Both the position numbers and the translations under genes were made by a program. This document shows positions 45,164 through 53,126 of a stretch of DNA of 64,000 bases, in pieces (within the stretch, counting starts at the first letter, position 1; the number at the start of each line of letters is the position of its first letter). The notes below the pieces were generated by a model. That model had not been told where the DNA came from. It did no database searches and was given only the letters and a program-made list of their open reading frames with translations. The stretch covers positions 1 to 64,000 of the forward strand of contig CABJBM010000004.1 of the NCBI GenBank assembly GCA_902363835.1. Direction: 5' to 3'. This stretch comes from Lachnospiraceae bacterium (GTDB taxonomy: Bacteria; Bacillota; Clostridia; Lachnospirales; Lachnospiraceae).

Positions 45164-46260
45164 ACCTGATCCCTCCTGACCACAAGATTTCTATTACCGT
45201 CTTCCGTATAAATATTGATCTTTTGAGGCTGTACCGCAAGACGAATCGGAGAACCATCGGGGATGATATCCCAGATATCGGAATTCTGGATGACTTCGAT
45301 TTCCTGACCGTCTGCAAGGACAACAAAATAATGGGTGGTAATGCCAAGAAATACACTGCTTTTTACGGTTGCAGGGATGCCTGTGCCATCTGCCTGGTTG
45401 ATGATGAATTCTTCAGGGCGGATGGATACCTTGATATTCTGGCCGTCTTTTACTTCCTGGATTAACTGATCCATGGGGACGGTATAATCCTGAATCTGAA
45501 TGGAGGTCTGACCGTTTTTAACTGATGTTTTACCGGAAAGGATATTGGATAAGCCGATAAAGGTGGATACAAATAAGTTTGCGGGACGCTGATAGATGTT
45601 CTTAGGGGTATCGATTTGCTGAATGACACCGCCGTTCATAACAGCGATCCGGTCTGATACGGCCAGGGCCTCTTCCTGGTCATGGGTTACATAAACAGTG
45701 GTGATGCCTATCTGCTGCTGAATCCGCTTAATGGCATTTCTCATTTCCACACGGAGCTTTGCATCCAGGTTTGACAGCGGCTCATCCATCAGAAGAACCT
45801 CGGGATGAATAACAATTGCCCGTGCTAAGGCAACGCGCTGCTGCTGGCCTCCTGACAGTTTGGCGGGCATACGATTTTTTAAATGGTCGATTTTTACGAT
45901 TTTTAGGATCTCATCCACCTGGGCCTCCATTTGGGATGCAGGTATCTTTCTGTTTTTCAGTCCAAAAGCCACATTATCCTTGACCGACATGTGAGGGAAA
46001 ATGGCATAGTTCTGGAAGACCATACCCATGTTTCGTTTGTTGGTGGGGATGTCGTTGATTACTTTCCGGTCTACCTTGATTTCACCGCCCTCAATGCTGT
46101 TAAAGCCGATGATCATTCGAAGCAAGGTTGTCTTGCCGCAGCCGGATGGTCCCAGCAGGGTGAAGAACTCCCCGGGTTTGATATCCAGTGATAATCCGTT
46201 GATAATAGTATCTTTTCCAAATCGTTTTACCGCGTTTTCTATACTGATTGCTACTCCCAT
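45160..46260 (-). CDS. Ferric-iron ABC transporter ATPase (FbpC/PotA-like)
   Basis: A 366-residue protein. Walker A is GPSGCGKTT (37-45), the Q-loop is MVFQNYAIFPHMSVKDNVAFGL, the signature is LSGGQQQR, and Walker B is VLLMDEPLSNLDAKLR. A C-terminal TOBE domain (about 280-355) is present, as in FbpC, PotA and CysA. It powers the fused permease. It is separated from the binding-protein gene by a hairpin attenuator. Confidence 0.93.
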   Translation of the reverse strand: MGVAISIENAVKRFGKDTIINGLSLDIKPGEFFTLLGPSGCGKTTLLRMIIGFNSIEGGEIKVDRKVINDIPTNKRNMGMVFQNYAIFPHMSVKDNVAFGLKNRKIPASQMEAQVDEILKIVKIDHLKNRMPAKLSGGQQQRVALARAIVIHPEVLLMDEPLSNLDAKLRVEMRNAIKRIQQQIGITTVYVTHDQEEALAVSDRIAVMNGGVIQQIDTPKNIYQRPANLFVSTFIGLSNILSGKTSVKNGQTSIQIQDYTVPMDQLIQEVKDGQNIKVSIRPEEFIINQADGTGIPATVKSSVFLGITTHYFVVLADGQEIEVIQNSDIWDIIPDGSPIRLAVQPQKINIYTEDGNRNLVVRRDQV

Positions 46261-46298
46261 AGTTCCTCTCTCCTAACGTAATCCGTATTTTTTGGTAC

Positions 46299-46337
46299 AA
46301 AAAGACTGCCCCTGACTGAGTCTCAGGCAGTCTTTTG
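46299..46337 (-). terminator. Hairpin between binding-protein and ATPase genes
   Basis: AAAAAGACTGCC pairs with GGCAGTCTTTTG, with an inner CTGA/TCAG stem. On the reverse strand a T-run follows (CTTTTTG). It lies 20 bp after the binding-protein gene and would let only part of the transcripts continue into the ATPase and permease genes. Confidence 0.75.
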
Positions 46338-46356
46338 TTTGGATTGATGCAGTTTA

Positions 46357-47463
46357 TTAATCCATGGATGTTTCCATGTGCTCACTGAACAGGTTTGTGA
46401 TCTCCAATTTGTGCTCTGCTACCCATCCTTCATCATAGTTATCAAATAATTTAATCTCGCTTTGAGGTTTCATATAATCAGCCAGAGTGGCATCTTTTCT
46501 CAGCGGCCTTACGGTCAGTGTGGAACCGACTGCATTCTGGATTTTTTCAGACAGCATGTAATCCACAAATTTCTTTGCATTTTCCGGATGCTTGCAGTCT
46601 TTTAGAATCTGTACGGATTCACCGGGGAAGATGGCTCCTTCTACCGGGAATACAACTTCTACTGCGGCACCTTCCTTAACATAGTTGGCAGCAGGATCTT
46701 CCCAGGTTAAGCCAACCACATATTCCCCTTCAGCCACGCCTTTATATACCTGGCTGGAGCTGTTGCACATTTTTCCGTCTAAGTTGGCGATAAACTTGTC
46801 TACATAGGCCCATGCTTCGTCTGAAAGGGGATCGCCGTCTTTGCCCATGCCGTAAAGCATAGCCAGTAATGACTGGAATGCGGAACTGGAGTTTACAGGA
46901 TCGCCAAATGCGATTTTTCCTTTTAATTCAGGATTTAATAAATCCTCAAATCCTTCGATCTTCATATCGCCTTTTAAGTCCTTGTTTACGATCATAACAG
47001 TAGGATCTGCAAATGCAGGGGTAAAGTAACCGGTGGTGTTTTTGAAAGCATCGATCATGTTGCTGTCTTCGGAAGATACATATTCCATGAACAGGTCTTT
47101 GGATGCGGATAACATGGTCTGGTCAGCGACCCAGAAGATATCGCCAAGAGGATTGGCTTTTTCTGACTGAGCTCTCTTTAACAGTTCTCCGGTTCCGGCG
47201 ACCACCACCTCCACTTTAATGCCGGTATCTTTTTCAAATTCAGGAATCACGGCATTGTTTAAAGATTCGCCGCGGGCGGTATAAACGACCAGAACAGGAT
47301 CTTCTTCCCCTGGTGTCTCAGCGGCGGCTTGGGTTTTTCCGGTATCTGCCGCTGTGTTAGTATCTGCCGGTGCTTTAGTATCTGCCGGTTTTCCGGAGCT
47401 GCAGCCGGTGGCTGCCAGTGCCATGGCTAATATGACCGCTGATATTGTTGCTGCTTTTTTCAT
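46357..47463 (-). CDS. Ferric-iron-binding lipoprotein (FbpA/AfuA-like)
   Basis: A 368-residue lipoprotein with lipobox ATGC (Cys21) and a Thr/Ala/Asp-rich linker (about 25-55). The mature part is a type II binding fold (VVYTARGESLNNAVIPEFEKDTGIKVEVVVAGTGELLKRAQ, and GDIFWVADQTML). It is most similar in outline to iron(III)-binding proteins that pair with fused permeases. It is first in the operon, followed by a partial terminator, which explains a higher dose of binding protein. The promoter lies at 47513-47541. Confidence 0.9.
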   Translation of the reverse strand: MKKAATISAVILAMALAATGCSSGKPADTKAPADTNTAADTGKTQAAAETPGEEDPVLVVYTARGESLNNAVIPEFEKDTGIKVEVVVAGTGELLKRAQSEKANPLGDIFWVADQTMLSASKDLFMEYVSSEDSNMIDAFKNTTGYFTPAFADPTVMIVNKDLKGDMKIEGFEDLLNPELKGKIAFGDPVNSSSAFQSLLAMLYGMGKDGDPLSDEAWAYVDKFIANLDGKMCNSSSQVYKGVAEGEYVVGLTWEDPAANYVKEGAAVEVVFPVEGAIFPGESVQILKDCKHPENAKKFVDYMLSEKIQNAVGSTLTVRPLRKDATLADYMKPQSEIKLFDNYDEGWVAEHKLEITNLFSEHMETSMD

Positions 47464-47512
47464 GTGATTTTCTCCTCCCTATGGGTGTTTCACTGGTTTA
47501 TCTGATGGTTTC

Positions 47513-47541
47513 ATTTTATCTGTAAGGGCCGGAAATGTAAA
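47513..47541 (-). promoter_or_regulatory. Sigma-A promoter of the ferric-iron transporter
   Basis: On the reverse strand: -35 TTTACA (47536-47541), 17-base spacer, -10 TAAAAT (47513-47518). The repeats at 47554-47584 lie directly upstream. Confidence 0.5.
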
Positions 47542-47553
47542 TCCGACAATATC

Positions 47554-47584
47554 ACACAAAGGTGTAAAATACACAACAGGTGTA
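47554..47584. promoter_or_regulatory. Tandem 12-14-bp half-palindromic motifs upstream of the iron promoter
   Basis: ACACAAAGGTGT (47554-47565) and ACACAACAGGTGTA (47571-47584) are two near-copies, each an imperfect palindrome, about 18 bp apart centre to centre. They begin 13 bp beyond the -35 element. Spaced direct repeats next to a -35 are typical of AraC-type activators. Confidence 0.45.
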
Positions 47585-47748
47585 TGATTGCCGGTAATGA
47601 TCTTACCTTAGAGAGAATTTATGTAAACTTAATTAAAGCGGTGGAAAGGGAAGAACGGCCTGTGTCTGCCTGTAAACGTGAAGCCGAATAAGTTTCTCCC
47701 CCCAAAATAAAATAGTGCTTCATAATGTAGTTTATAGCCAAAAGTAAA

Positions 47749-47785
47749 CCGTCCTGCTGACTGGAAACCAGCAGGACGGCCTTTA
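47749..47785. terminator. Terminator downstream of arsR-type gene
   Basis: CCGTCCTGCTG and CAGCAGGACGG are perfect 11-bp arms with a 9-base loop. The forward side has CCTTTATTT and the reverse side TTTACTTTT, so both are modest. It lies about 85 bp beyond the ArsR gene. Confidence 0.65.
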
Positions 47786-47865
47786 TTTGAGATTATTTTC
47801 TGAACCGAATAGAAAAGTGGGTTCATTTTTCTTGTTCTGTCACCGGCAGGGAGCAGGTAACCCTT

Positions 47866-48150
47866 TCATTCACTGCAATAATACTCTTTAATTGAACCAA
47901 TCAGGGCTATTACGCGCTGGTCCTGAATCCTGTAAACCACATTCATACCCAGCTTTTCGGAAGCCAGAATTCCGGCTGTTTTCATTTGGTTCAAATGCTG
48001 TGAGAGCGCAGAAGCTGTAATGTTTGGAGTGAATTTGTGGATTTCCCCTACGGTAAGCGGCCCTTGTATCAGCGCACACAGAACCAGCAGACGATGTTCA
48101 TTAGCCAGTATTTTAAGCAGCTCCGCTATCTTTTTCGCTTGTTCTTCCAC
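47866..48150 (-). CDS. ArsR-family transcriptional regulator
   Basis: A 94-residue winged-helix protein. The pattern KILANEHRLLVLCALIQGPLTVGEIHKFTPNITASALSQHLNQMKTAGILASEKLGMNVVYRI matches ArsR regulators, which usually respond to metals or redox changes. The metal-binding cysteine pair of ArsR/SmtB is not present in helix alpha-3; Cys25 and the penultimate CSE are the only cysteines. It starts with GTG and overlaps the preceding gene by 38 bases. It is last of a three-gene transcript and probably controls it. Confidence 0.85.
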   Translation of the reverse strand: MEEQAKKIAELLKILANEHRLLVLCALIQGPLTVGEIHKFTPNITASALSQHLNQMKTAGILASEKLGMNVVYRIQDQRVIALIGSIKEYYCSE

Positions 48151-48727
48151 AGTCAGTACACTCCTTTCCTTGTTTGAGCTGGCAGATCCCCTGTGTCATT
48201 GTCCCCATAGGGCAATATACACACCAGGTGCGAGGACGAAACAGAATCATAGTGACAAGACCCAGTATAGTGGAGGTCAACATCACTCCAAAAAAACCAA
48301 AGGCATACTGTGCGATCCAGGGGCTCGCCATACCTACTTCGGCCCATTGCCAGGGCAGCTTAAACATCCAGAGGAGAGTTACCGTTTCCCGCAGCGGAGC
48401 ACCGGTAAAGACTTTATAGGTGTTAAGAAGCATCAGGCAAAACATAGTCATAAAAAAGGTGAGAAATCCGTACCGGAACCAGCGGCTGCGCAGAAATTTA
48501 GGCGGCTTCCTATTGCGGGACAGCTTCAGTCTGGTTCCAAGTAAACCAAGCAGCTGGCCGCGTCCGCAAAAACGGTTGCAATACGTTTTGCTGCCGCCAA
48601 TGGCGGCAACCAGCAGAGGAATTACAAAAAACACCATTCCCAGCCATGCAAAAAGAATATTGAACAGGCCAAGGGTCAAATAAAGCAACTCGGCAATCCA
48701 GAGAAAATCATACCATTTCTTTTTCAT
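48113..48727 (-). CDS. NapH/CcoG-like 4Fe-4S membrane protein
   Basis: A 204-residue membrane protein with four or five helices. Cysteine motifs are SKTYCNRFCGRGQLLGLL near residue 48, WCVYCPMGTMTQGICQ near 170, and CTDCG near the end. This is the design of NapH/CcoG-family electron-transfer proteins. I start at the ATG at 48727 behind GGAGGGC, four bases inside the ferredoxin gene, rather than at the longer frame. It likely receives electrons from, or gives them to, the ferredoxin encoded just upstream. Confidence 0.8.
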   Translation of the reverse strand: MKKKWYDFLWIAELLYLTLGLFNILFAWLGMVFFVIPLLVAAIGGSKTYCNRFCGRGQLLGLLGTRLKLSRNRKPPKFLRSRWFRYGFLTFFMTMFCLMLLNTYKVFTGAPLRETVTLLWMFKLPWQWAEVGMASPWIAQYAFGFFGVMLTSTILGLVTMILFRPRTWCVYCPMGTMTQGICQLKQGKECTDCGRTSEKDSGAA

Positions 48728-48930
48728 ACCGCTGCCCTCCGGTCCGCAATCGTGATAACATCGGCAGGACATATCCTGGCGCACTTGCCGCATCCTATAC
48801 ACTTTTCACTGTCAATCAGGGCACTAACCCCCGAATTAATGCTGATGGCCTCTTTCGGACAGGTTGTTACACAACACCCGCAGGCTACGCATTCCCTTCC
48901 GATGCGGGCAATCCTGGTTGCTTTGTTCAT
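48724..48930 (-). CDS. Small ferredoxin, 2[4Fe-4S]
   Basis: A 68-residue protein with two cysteine motifs, CVACGCCVTTCPKEAI and CIGCGKCARICPADVI. These bind two cubane clusters. It is first of a transcript with the NapH-like protein and the ArsR regulator, from the consensus promoter at 48966-48994. An unusual RTARIGREC N-terminal extension has no other visible feature. Confidence 0.92.
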   Translation of the reverse strand: MNKATRIARIGRECVACGCCVTTCPKEAISINSGVSALIDSEKCIGCGKCARICPADVITIADRRAAV

Positions 48931-48965
48931 GGCTACCTCCTTGAATAAGTAATTAAGATATTTCT

Positions 48966-48994
48966 AATATACTTTATTTACTTACATCTGTCAA
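48966..48994 (-). promoter_or_regulatory. Consensus sigma-A promoter of the ferredoxin operon
   Basis: On the reverse strand: -35 TTGACA (48989-48994), 17-base spacer, -10 TATATT (48966-48971). ATAAGTAA and TTACTTA arms at about 48946-48952 and 48978-48984 flank the -10 and are a possible ArsR site. Confidence 0.75.
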
Positions 48995-49033
48995 GACAAT
49001 AATATTTTTAGTTTGAAACAGTGGAGCAGAGCA

Positions 49034-49069
49034 AGAAAAAAGCCGCAGAATAAGGAAATGTTCTGCGGC
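49034..49069 (-). terminator. Terminator of the quinone / electron-transfer operon
   Basis: On the reverse strand GCCGCAGAA pairs with TTCTGCGGC, followed by TTTTTTC. It lies 35 bp beyond the last permease gene and closes the run of genes starting at 60261. Confidence 0.88.
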
Positions 49070-49102
49070 AAATCTTGGAATCTGCTAATATTGTTAAGGC
49101 AT

Positions 49103-49840
49103 TTACTTCGTTCCTCTGCACAGCACACACTGAATCCCATCCAATATCCAGAACAATGCTGCTCCTACCACCGACATGACCATAATGCCGCCGTACATCT
49201 GAATATAGTTGATTCTGGACCAGGCATCCAGGATGTAATAACCCATTCCCCAGCGTGTTCCATAGGCTTCTACAATCAAAAGGATGGCCAGAGAGGTTCC
49301 TGCTCCGATCCGGATGCTGGTAAACAGCTCCGGCAGTACTGCTGGCAGGGTGATATCCTTTAAGATGCTACTTTTATTGGCTCCGGCGCTTTTGGCCACA
49401 TAATAAATGCCCTGGTCGATATGCTCCGCCGCATCCCGGACAGCGACAATGATCTGGAATACCGTGGTCAGAACAATGATGAGAATTTTGGAACCATTGC
49501 CCAGCCCTAAAAGCAGCATACAGACAGGAAGCAGGGCTGTCTTTGGAATGGGATAGGAAAAGTACACCAGAGGATGAAGAATACGGTTGGCAATGGGGGA
49601 GGAAGCCATAATAAGCCCTATGGGAATGCCCATGAAAAGGGCAATGGATAAACCTGCCGCCACCCGGCCTAAGCTGGCCCCTATGTGAAGCCAGAGCTTT
49701 CCGTTCATCACCTGGCCGAATTTTCCATAGACAGTGAGAGGGCCGGGAAGCACTGGGGTGGATAAAAAGGATGCGAGAAGGAACCATAACAAATTTACAA
49801 GCAAGAACCCCTTTAAAAAGACCCACATTTTCTTCCTCAT
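49103..49840 (-). CDS. ABC transporter permease (SsuC/TauC family)
   Basis: A 245-residue permease with six predicted helices, and the conserved loop VAKSAGANKSSILKDITLPAVLPELFTSIRIGAGTS. This family moves sulfonates, nitrate, thiamine precursors and aromatic acids. It works with the ATPase and binding protein encoded upstream. Its ATG overlaps the ATPase stop by four bases. Its position behind UbiX, UbiA and UbiD genes suggests a quinone precursor as the cargo, an inference. Confidence 0.9.
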   Translation of the reverse strand: MRKKMWVFLKGFLLVNLLWFLLASFLSTPVLPGPLTVYGKFGQVMNGKLWLHIGASLGRVAAGLSIALFMGIPIGLIMASSPIANRILHPLVYFSYPIPKTALLPVCMLLLGLGNGSKILIIVLTTVFQIIVAVRDAAEHIDQGIYYVAKSAGANKSSILKDITLPAVLPELFTSIRIGAGTSLAILLIVEAYGTRWGMGYYILDAWSRINYIQMYGGIMVMSVVGAALFWILDGIQCVLCRGTK

Positions 49841-50574
49841 ATTTCATCCGCCTTTATGATTTTCTCCGTGATCTGCCGGGCCAGGTCCCCATAGGCTGCT
49901 TCGGAAGGACGTTTTATGCCTTGCCATGGATTTGCAGCGAAGAAATTAAAGCTGCCGCCCCGTTCCATAACCGCAATCCAATGGGCAAGATAAAGGGCAT
50001 CCTCTACCCCATGGGTGACCATAACTGTGGTGGGCTTTTTTTCCTTCCAGATGCGCAGAAACAGCTCCCTTGCAGTCAAAGCAGCTCCAATGTCCAGAGC
50101 TGCGAAAGGCTCGTCCATGAGGAGAAGTTTTGGATCCATAAGAAATGCCCTTGCAAGAGCTACACGCTGTGACTGACCGCCGCTTAGTGTGCCTGGATAG
50201 CGGTCTAAAAGCTCCTGAATCCCCAGTTCCTTACACAGGCTGGAAAGATGTGTTTCCATGTCCCTTGTATTTCCTCTGATTTTTGCTGTATAAAGGCAGT
50301 TTTCCCTTACGGTTTTCCAGGGCAGAAGCCCGTAATTCTGCGGAATCAGCCCAATAGAACATGTTTTAGGGTCAAGTCCGGCTCCATCCAGGGTGACAGA
50401 ACCCTCATAAGGCAGAATCCCGGCCAGGGCGTGAATCATGGTGGATTTTCCGCAGCCGGAGGGACCCGCCACGGCCAGGACTGTTCCTGTCTCAAGCGGC
50501 CAGGACATCTGGTCAATGACCTTCTGTATCCCGCCCTTTTTATATGTGACAGAGATATCTTTCACTTCCAGCAT
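49837..50574 (-). CDS. ABC transporter ATPase (SsuB/TauB family)
   Basis: A 245-residue ATPase. Walker A is GPSGCGKST (37-45), the Q-loop is GLIPQNYGLLPWKTVRENCL, the signature is LSGGQSQR, and Walker B is LLLMDEPFAALD. The aromatic/sulfonate-type ATPase energises the permease encoded downstream. It follows the binding-protein gene by 27 bp with a GGGAGGG site. Confidence 0.92.
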   Translation of the reverse strand: MLEVKDISVTYKKGGIQKVIDQMSWPLETGTVLAVAGPSGCGKSTMIHALAGILPYEGSVTLDGAGLDPKTCSIGLIPQNYGLLPWKTVRENCLYTAKIRGNTRDMETHLSSLCKELGIQELLDRYPGTLSGGQSQRVALARAFLMDPKLLLMDEPFAALDIGAALTARELFLRIWKEKKPTTVMVTHGVEDALYLAHWIAVMERGGSFNFFAANPWQGIKRPSEAAYGDLARQITEKIIKADEI

Positions 50575-50601
50575 GTGGTTCCCTCCCTTATCCTTACTTT
50601 T

Positions 50602-51576
50602 CTATTTCAGTTCTTCTGTAAGCTGATCAGGCTTTAAATCAGGGCTGCATAATCCCTTTTTTGCCGCCCATTCCACAGCAGCCTGTAAGTCATCCGCTTT
50701 TGGAAGTTCATTTTTACGGTATACCGGCAGTTTAATGTTCCCGGTAAGCTCCTCAGGATAACCTGCCCCTTTGATAACAATGGCTTCATATTCGTTCAGA
50801 GGCGTGCTGTTAAGATAGCCCACAGCCTCATCGTATGCCTGATACATCTTTTGAATGGTATCGGACTTTTCATCAATGGCTTTCTTCGTAAATGCAGATA
50901 CGGCGGGATACAGTCCGTCTGTGTTGGCGCTTCCCAGGACCACCGCTCCATCCTTGATGGCAAGGGTGGAAAATGGTTCAGGCAGAAGGACCAGATCTAT
51001 CTTGCCGTTTCTCAGCATTTCAAGCCTGTCAGGGATACGGGGTACCACCTGCTTGTCCAGATACGTATCATCCAACCCCGCATTATTTAAAATATAATCC
51101 AGGGAATATTCGATCAGCGTGTTTTCTGAAATTGCAATGCTTTTTCCTGCCGCATCGTCCAGGGAAGTGATCCCGGTATCTTTTCCGGCCAGCAGCACAT
51201 AATCTCCGTCCGTACATCCGGTTGCCTTTACATCCAGTCCGGCGTTCTGATACATGCACAGTCCGATAAAGTCGGTAAATACCCCGTCTAATTTATCTGC
51301 CTGAAGAGCTGCATCCCGGTCTTTTGCAGAAGAGAATACCTGCATATCCAACTGGAATCCGTACTTTTTGTCAAGTCCCTGTTCTGTGATTATGGTAAGG
51401 GGCACAATATCGGAAGAATACATGACGCCCAGATGAACCGTGGTATCGACCGGTGTCTTTGCCTTGCCGGTACAGCCGCCAAGAATGGCAGCCGCTGCGC
51501 CGCACAGCAGCAGAGTGAGAATTTTTCTGTTTTTCAAATGAGAATGTTTTACAGCGTTTTTTTCAGATTTATTCAT
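50602..51576 (-). CDS. ABC transporter substrate-binding lipoprotein (NMT1/SsuA-like)
   Basis: A 324-residue lipoprotein with lipobox LGGC (Cys35). The mature part is an NMT1/SsuA-type fold (VHLGVMYSSDIVPLTIITEQGLDKKYG, DGVFTDFIGLCMYQNAGLDVKATG, and GKSIAISENTLIEYSLDYIL). This fold binds sulfonates, nitrate, taurine, thiamine precursors and, in MqnA/MqnD relatives, futalosine-pathway intermediates. I start at ATG 51576 behind AGGAAAA. In this operon its ligand is likely a small aromatic or naphthoic acid used for quinone synthesis; sulfonates are the alternative. Confidence 0.88.
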   Translation of the reverse strand: MNKSEKNAVKHSHLKNRKILTLLLCGAAAAILGGCTGKAKTPVDTTVHLGVMYSSDIVPLTIITEQGLDKKYGFQLDMQVFSSAKDRDAALQADKLDGVFTDFIGLCMYQNAGLDVKATGCTDGDYVLLAGKDTGITSLDDAAGKSIAISENTLIEYSLDYILNNAGLDDTYLDKQVVPRIPDRLEMLRNGKIDLVLLPEPFSTLAIKDGAVVLGSANTDGLYPAVSAFTKKAIDEKSDTIQKMYQAYDEAVGYLNSTPLNEYEAIVIKGAGYPEELTGNIKLPVYRKNELPKADDLQAAVEWAAKKGLCSPDLKPDQLTEELK

Positions 51577-51635
51577 ATGTTTTCCTATAATCCTTTTATG
51601 AGGTTCCATTTATTTTTTGTTTCCATATTTATTTT

Positions 51636-52220
51636 CTATAGTTCTTCTTTCCATCTCTTATACCGGTGGTTTTCCACCCTTAAGCAGTCAAGTACGCGTC
51701 CGGCCATGAAATCCGCCATATCATCAAGACTTTTCGGCTTCTGGTAAAAGGCCGGCATGGCAGGGACCATAAATGCACCGCATTCTGCCAGAGTCAGCAT
51801 GTTCTTCAAATGAATCTGGGACAGAGGCGTTTCCCTGGGCATTAAGACCAGCGGACGGCGCTGTTTTAATGCCACATCGGCAGCCCGTGTAATTAAATCC
51901 GGGGTAATGCCTGCCGCAATATGGGCCAGCTTTGACATGGAGCATGGCGCAATGACCATTCCATCGGTCAGATGAGAACCGCTGGCAGCCGCAGAAAACA
52001 GATCCTTGTTATTCTCCAGGATAAGCCGGTCTGTGAAACGTTCTTTAAAATCAGCGATCCATTCTCCTGTTTCCCGCCCGGTTTCGTAGGCAACGACCTT
52101 TTCCCCTGTTTGCGTCAGGATGAGCCGTACCCTTGCTCCTGCTTCAAGCAGGGCTTCTGTTGTCCGAAGGCCGTAGATGCTGCCGCTTGCGCCTGTGATT
52201 CCAACTACATACTGTTTCAT
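51636..52220 (-). CDS. ubiX: UbiX-family flavin prenyltransferase
   Basis: A 194-residue protein with the UbiX opening VVGITGASGSIYGLRTTEALLEAG, IAPCSMSKLAHIAAGI, and VLMPRETPLSQIHLKNMLTLAECGA. UbiX joins a dimethylallyl group to FMN and so makes the prenylated-FMN cofactor of UbiD. It lies between the binding-protein and UbiA genes, with UbiD just upstream, so a complete UbiD/UbiX pair is present. In the futalosine route the same partner is called MqnM. Confidence 0.94.
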   Translation of the reverse strand: MKQYVVGITGASGSIYGLRTTEALLEAGARVRLILTQTGEKVVAYETGRETGEWIADFKERFTDRLILENNKDLFSAAASGSHLTDGMVIAPCSMSKLAHIAAGITPDLITRAADVALKQRRPLVLMPRETPLSQIHLKNMLTLAECGAFMVPAMPAFYQKPKSLDDMADFMAGRVLDCLRVENHRYKRWKEEL

Positions 52221-52247
52221 AGTCTGTCTCTTTCCCTTTCCATTCCA

Positions 52248-53126
52248 TTATAAATATACATCCAGAGTTCCGAAAACCAGAAACACAATGCTGGTGATCT
52301 GGCTGATGCTATATGACGCGATATTGACATTTTCCAGGTGATCCGGTGATACCAGCCGATGCTGGATCACCATAAGGACTGCGATGATTCCCAAGCCTGT
52401 TCCGTAAAGCGCACCAAACTGGGGATAAAGCAGCACTCCGGCGGCACACAGGCAAAACAGCGCAGCCCCATGGAACAGGGTGCTGATCAATAAGCCGCCT
52501 TTTACGCCAAACCGCACCGGAATGGAGTGAAGGCCGTTTGTTTTGTCAAATTCATAATCCTGAGTGCCGTAAATAATATCAAAGCCAGCCGTCCATAGGC
52601 AGTTGGCCGCACCAAAGAAAAGGGGGATCAGGGAAAATTTTCCTGTTACCGCCAGCCAGGCCCCCACCGGAGCGCAGGCGCATGTGATTCCCAGAACCAG
52701 ATGGCATGTCCAGGTGAAGCGCTTTGTGTAGGAATAGATTGTCATCAGGAACAGGGCCAGGGGGGACAGGAGGAGGCATAACAGGTTTAAGCGGGAGGCA
52801 CTGAACACCATCACCAGAAAGCACATAGCCACCAGAACCAGGGTTTCCTTTTTTCCGATTTCTCCCTGGGGAATCTGGCGGCCTGCTGTCCTGGGGTTTT
52901 TTGCATCGATCCTGGCATCCACCACCCTATTTAGGGCGTTGGCCCCTGTTCTGGCGCTTAAAAAGGCAAGGGCAGCCCAGAACACGACCTTTAAATCGGG
53001 CCGCCCTCCGGATACAGCCAGCAGGGCGACTGCGGCAAAGGCCAGAGAGAAGATGGTATGGCTGAACATGACCAGCTTCCCGTATTCATTCAATTTATTT
53101 ACTATTTTTCCAATGATCCATCCCAT
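52248..53126 (-). CDS. UbiA/MqnP-family polyprenyltransferase
   Basis: A 292-residue membrane protein with eight to nine helices. The first Asp-rich motif is NRVVDARIDAKNPRT (Asn66, Asp70, Asp74), and the second is DIIYGTQDYEFDKTNGLHSIP. ARIDAKNPRTAGRQIPQG is close to UbiA and MqnP, and less like MenA. It attaches a polyprenyl chain to an aromatic acid. It overlaps the UbiD gene by 32 bases. The polyprenyl chain would come from the synthase at 57264 of the same operon. Confidence 0.9.
   Translation of the reverse strand: MGWIIGKIVNKLNEYGKLVMFSHTIFSLAFAAVALLAVSGGRPDLKVVFWAALAFLSARTGANALNRVVDARIDAKNPRTAGRQIPQGEIGKKETLVLVAMCFLVMVFSASRLNLLCLLLSPLALFLMTIYSYTKRFTWTCHLVLGITCACAPVGAWLAVTGKFSLIPLFFGAANCLWTAGFDIIYGTQDYEFDKTNGLHSIPVRFGVKGGLLISTLFHGAALFCLCAAGVLLYPQFGALYGTGLGIIAVLMVIQHRLVSPDHLENVNIASYSISQITSIVFLVFGTLDVYL

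Larger units (their letters stand above)
47464..47865. other. Intergenic region upstream of the iron transporter
   Basis: About 400 bases. It holds the transporter promoter (47513-47541), two direct copies of an activator-like motif (47554-47584) and the terminator at 47749-47785. Nothing else was recognised. Confidence 0.6.
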
